A program made the translations under genes and the position numbers. The notes under the pieces are model-generated. The model did no database searches and had not been told where the DNA came from. It worked only from the letters and a program-made list of their open reading frames with translations. This document shows positions 5,510 to 5,996 of a DNA stretch of 5,996 bases, piece by piece; positions within the stretch are counted from its first letter, which is position 1; every line of letters begins with the position of its first letter. The stretch lies in contig JBMTDJ010000097.1 of NCBI GenBank assembly GCA_049431945.1, forward strand, positions 1 through 5,996, written 5' to 3'. Origin of the DNA: Mxb001 sp049431945 (GTDB lineage: Bacteria > Actinomycetota > Actinomycetes > S36-B12).

Positions 5510-5996
5510 ATGGATGTCCAGTCGGGTGAGCGGATGCCGGCGCTGTACCTCGGCCACGGGGCGCCTCCGCTGCTCGACGACCGCCTGTGGACCGGCCAGC
5601 TCGCCGACTGGGCCAGCGCCTTGCCCCGACCGCGCGGGATCGTCATCCTCAGCGCCCACTGGGAGAGCGCGCCGCTAGCGATCTCGGCCACGGCCGCCGG
5701 CACGCCGCTGGTCTACGACTTCACCGGCTTCCCCGAGCACTACTACCGCATGACCTACGCCACCCCCGATGCATCGGCGCTCGCCGCACTCGTGCGCTCG
5801 GTGCTGCCGGACACGCAAGAGGTCCACGAGCACACCTCTCGCGGCCTCGATCACGGTGCGTGGGTGCCGCTGAAGGTCATGTACCCCGACGCCGATGTCC
5901 CCGTCATCCAGATGTCGCTGCCGGCCGATGATCCGCAGGCCCTGCTTGACCTGGGCCGACGGCTCGCGCCGCTGCGCGACAACGGCGTGCTCCTCA
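5510..5996 (+). CDS. LigB/DODA-type extradiol aromatic ring-opening dioxygenase, N-terminal part (runs off the right edge)
   Basis: The first 162 codons are visible and the gene continues past the window; full-length relatives are about 260 residues. MPALYLGHGAPPLLDD (9-24) and GIVILSAHWES (43-53) give H16 and H50, matching the metal ligands H22 and H57 of E. coli YgiD. DFTGFPEHYYRMTY (70-83) and GLDHGAWVPLKVMYP (112-126, with H115) are further family hallmarks. The remaining metal-binding histidines should lie in the unseen C-terminal part. Members of this family cleave catechol rings such as L-DOPA next to the hydroxyls, using non-haem iron or zinc. The native substrate here is unknown. The ATG at 5510 has no Shine-Dalgarno but follows TACCCT by seven bases, fitting leaderless expression. 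ATG 5534 (M9, with GGTGAG just upstream) is an alternative that would keep the whole domain. It is divergent from the pirin operon across a palindrome. Confidence 0.92.
   Translation, partial: MDVQSGERMPALYLGHGAPPLLDDRLWTGQLADWASALPRPRGIVILSAHWESAPLAISATAAGTPLVYDFTGFPEHYYRMTYATPDASALAALVRSVLPDTQEVHEHTSRGLDHGAWVPLKVMYPDADVPVIQMSLPADDPQALLDLGRRLAPLRDNGVLL

Noticed and set aside
5452..5703. N-terminal extension of the first pirin by 84 codons
   Set aside because: It would cross the palindrome, both promoters and the start of the LigB-type gene. A strong GAGGAGG sits right before the ATG at 5451.
1..5996. Mobile element, CRISPR array, toxin-antitoxin or phage-defence genes
   Set aside because: No transposase, integrase, direct-repeat array or defence-type domain is visible. 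All genes are metabolic, membrane or exported proteins of uniform composition.

Overview
The window is GC-rich DNA with the codon bias of a high-GC actinobacterium. Almost every reading frame is open because third positions are G or C. Several start codons lack a Shine-Dalgarno sequence and sit a few bases after a TANNNT-type -10 box, as in actinobacterial leaderless transcripts. The genus cannot be fixed from the sequence. All eight genes look like chromosomal housekeeping or accessory metabolism. I see no mobile element, CRISPR array, tRNA or rRNA.

Layout. At the left edge is the 5' part of a small conserved protein of unknown function on the minus strand (1-247). A 194-bp divergent promoter region (248-441) separates it from a rightward group: a phytanoyl-CoA dioxygenase-family Fe(II)/2-oxoglutarate enzyme (442-1236), a secreted beta-propeller-like protein with a lysine-rich C-terminal domain (about 1274-2638), a 4HBT hotdog thioesterase whose start overlaps the propeller stop (2638-3027), and a small four-helix membrane protein (3093-3485). 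A strong hairpin (3496-3544) separates this group from the convergent leftward genes.

The right third is a divergent redox or aromatic-stress module. Two pirin-family metal cupins form a translationally coupled minus-strand operon (5451 down to 3548, with a GTGA stop/start overlap). They are transcribed away from a LigB/DODA-type extradiol ring-cleavage dioxygenase (5510 to beyond the right edge). The 58-bp gap between them holds an 18-bp imperfect palindrome (5474-5491). It overlaps the pirin -10 box and lies in the -35 region of the dioxygenase promoter, so one dimeric repressor (MarR-like by its shape) could control both sides. Pirins in other organisms can have quercetinase activity, and LigB-type enzymes open catechol rings. 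The simplest inference is a locus responding to catechols, quinones or flavonoid-like electrophiles. The regulator itself is not in the window.

Nothing here is clearly an undescribed system. The points most worth checking are the shared operator, the coupling of two different pirin subfamilies, a perfect 14-bp inverted repeat inside the propeller gene, and the unexplained stop/start overlap of a secreted propeller with a cytosolic thioesterase.
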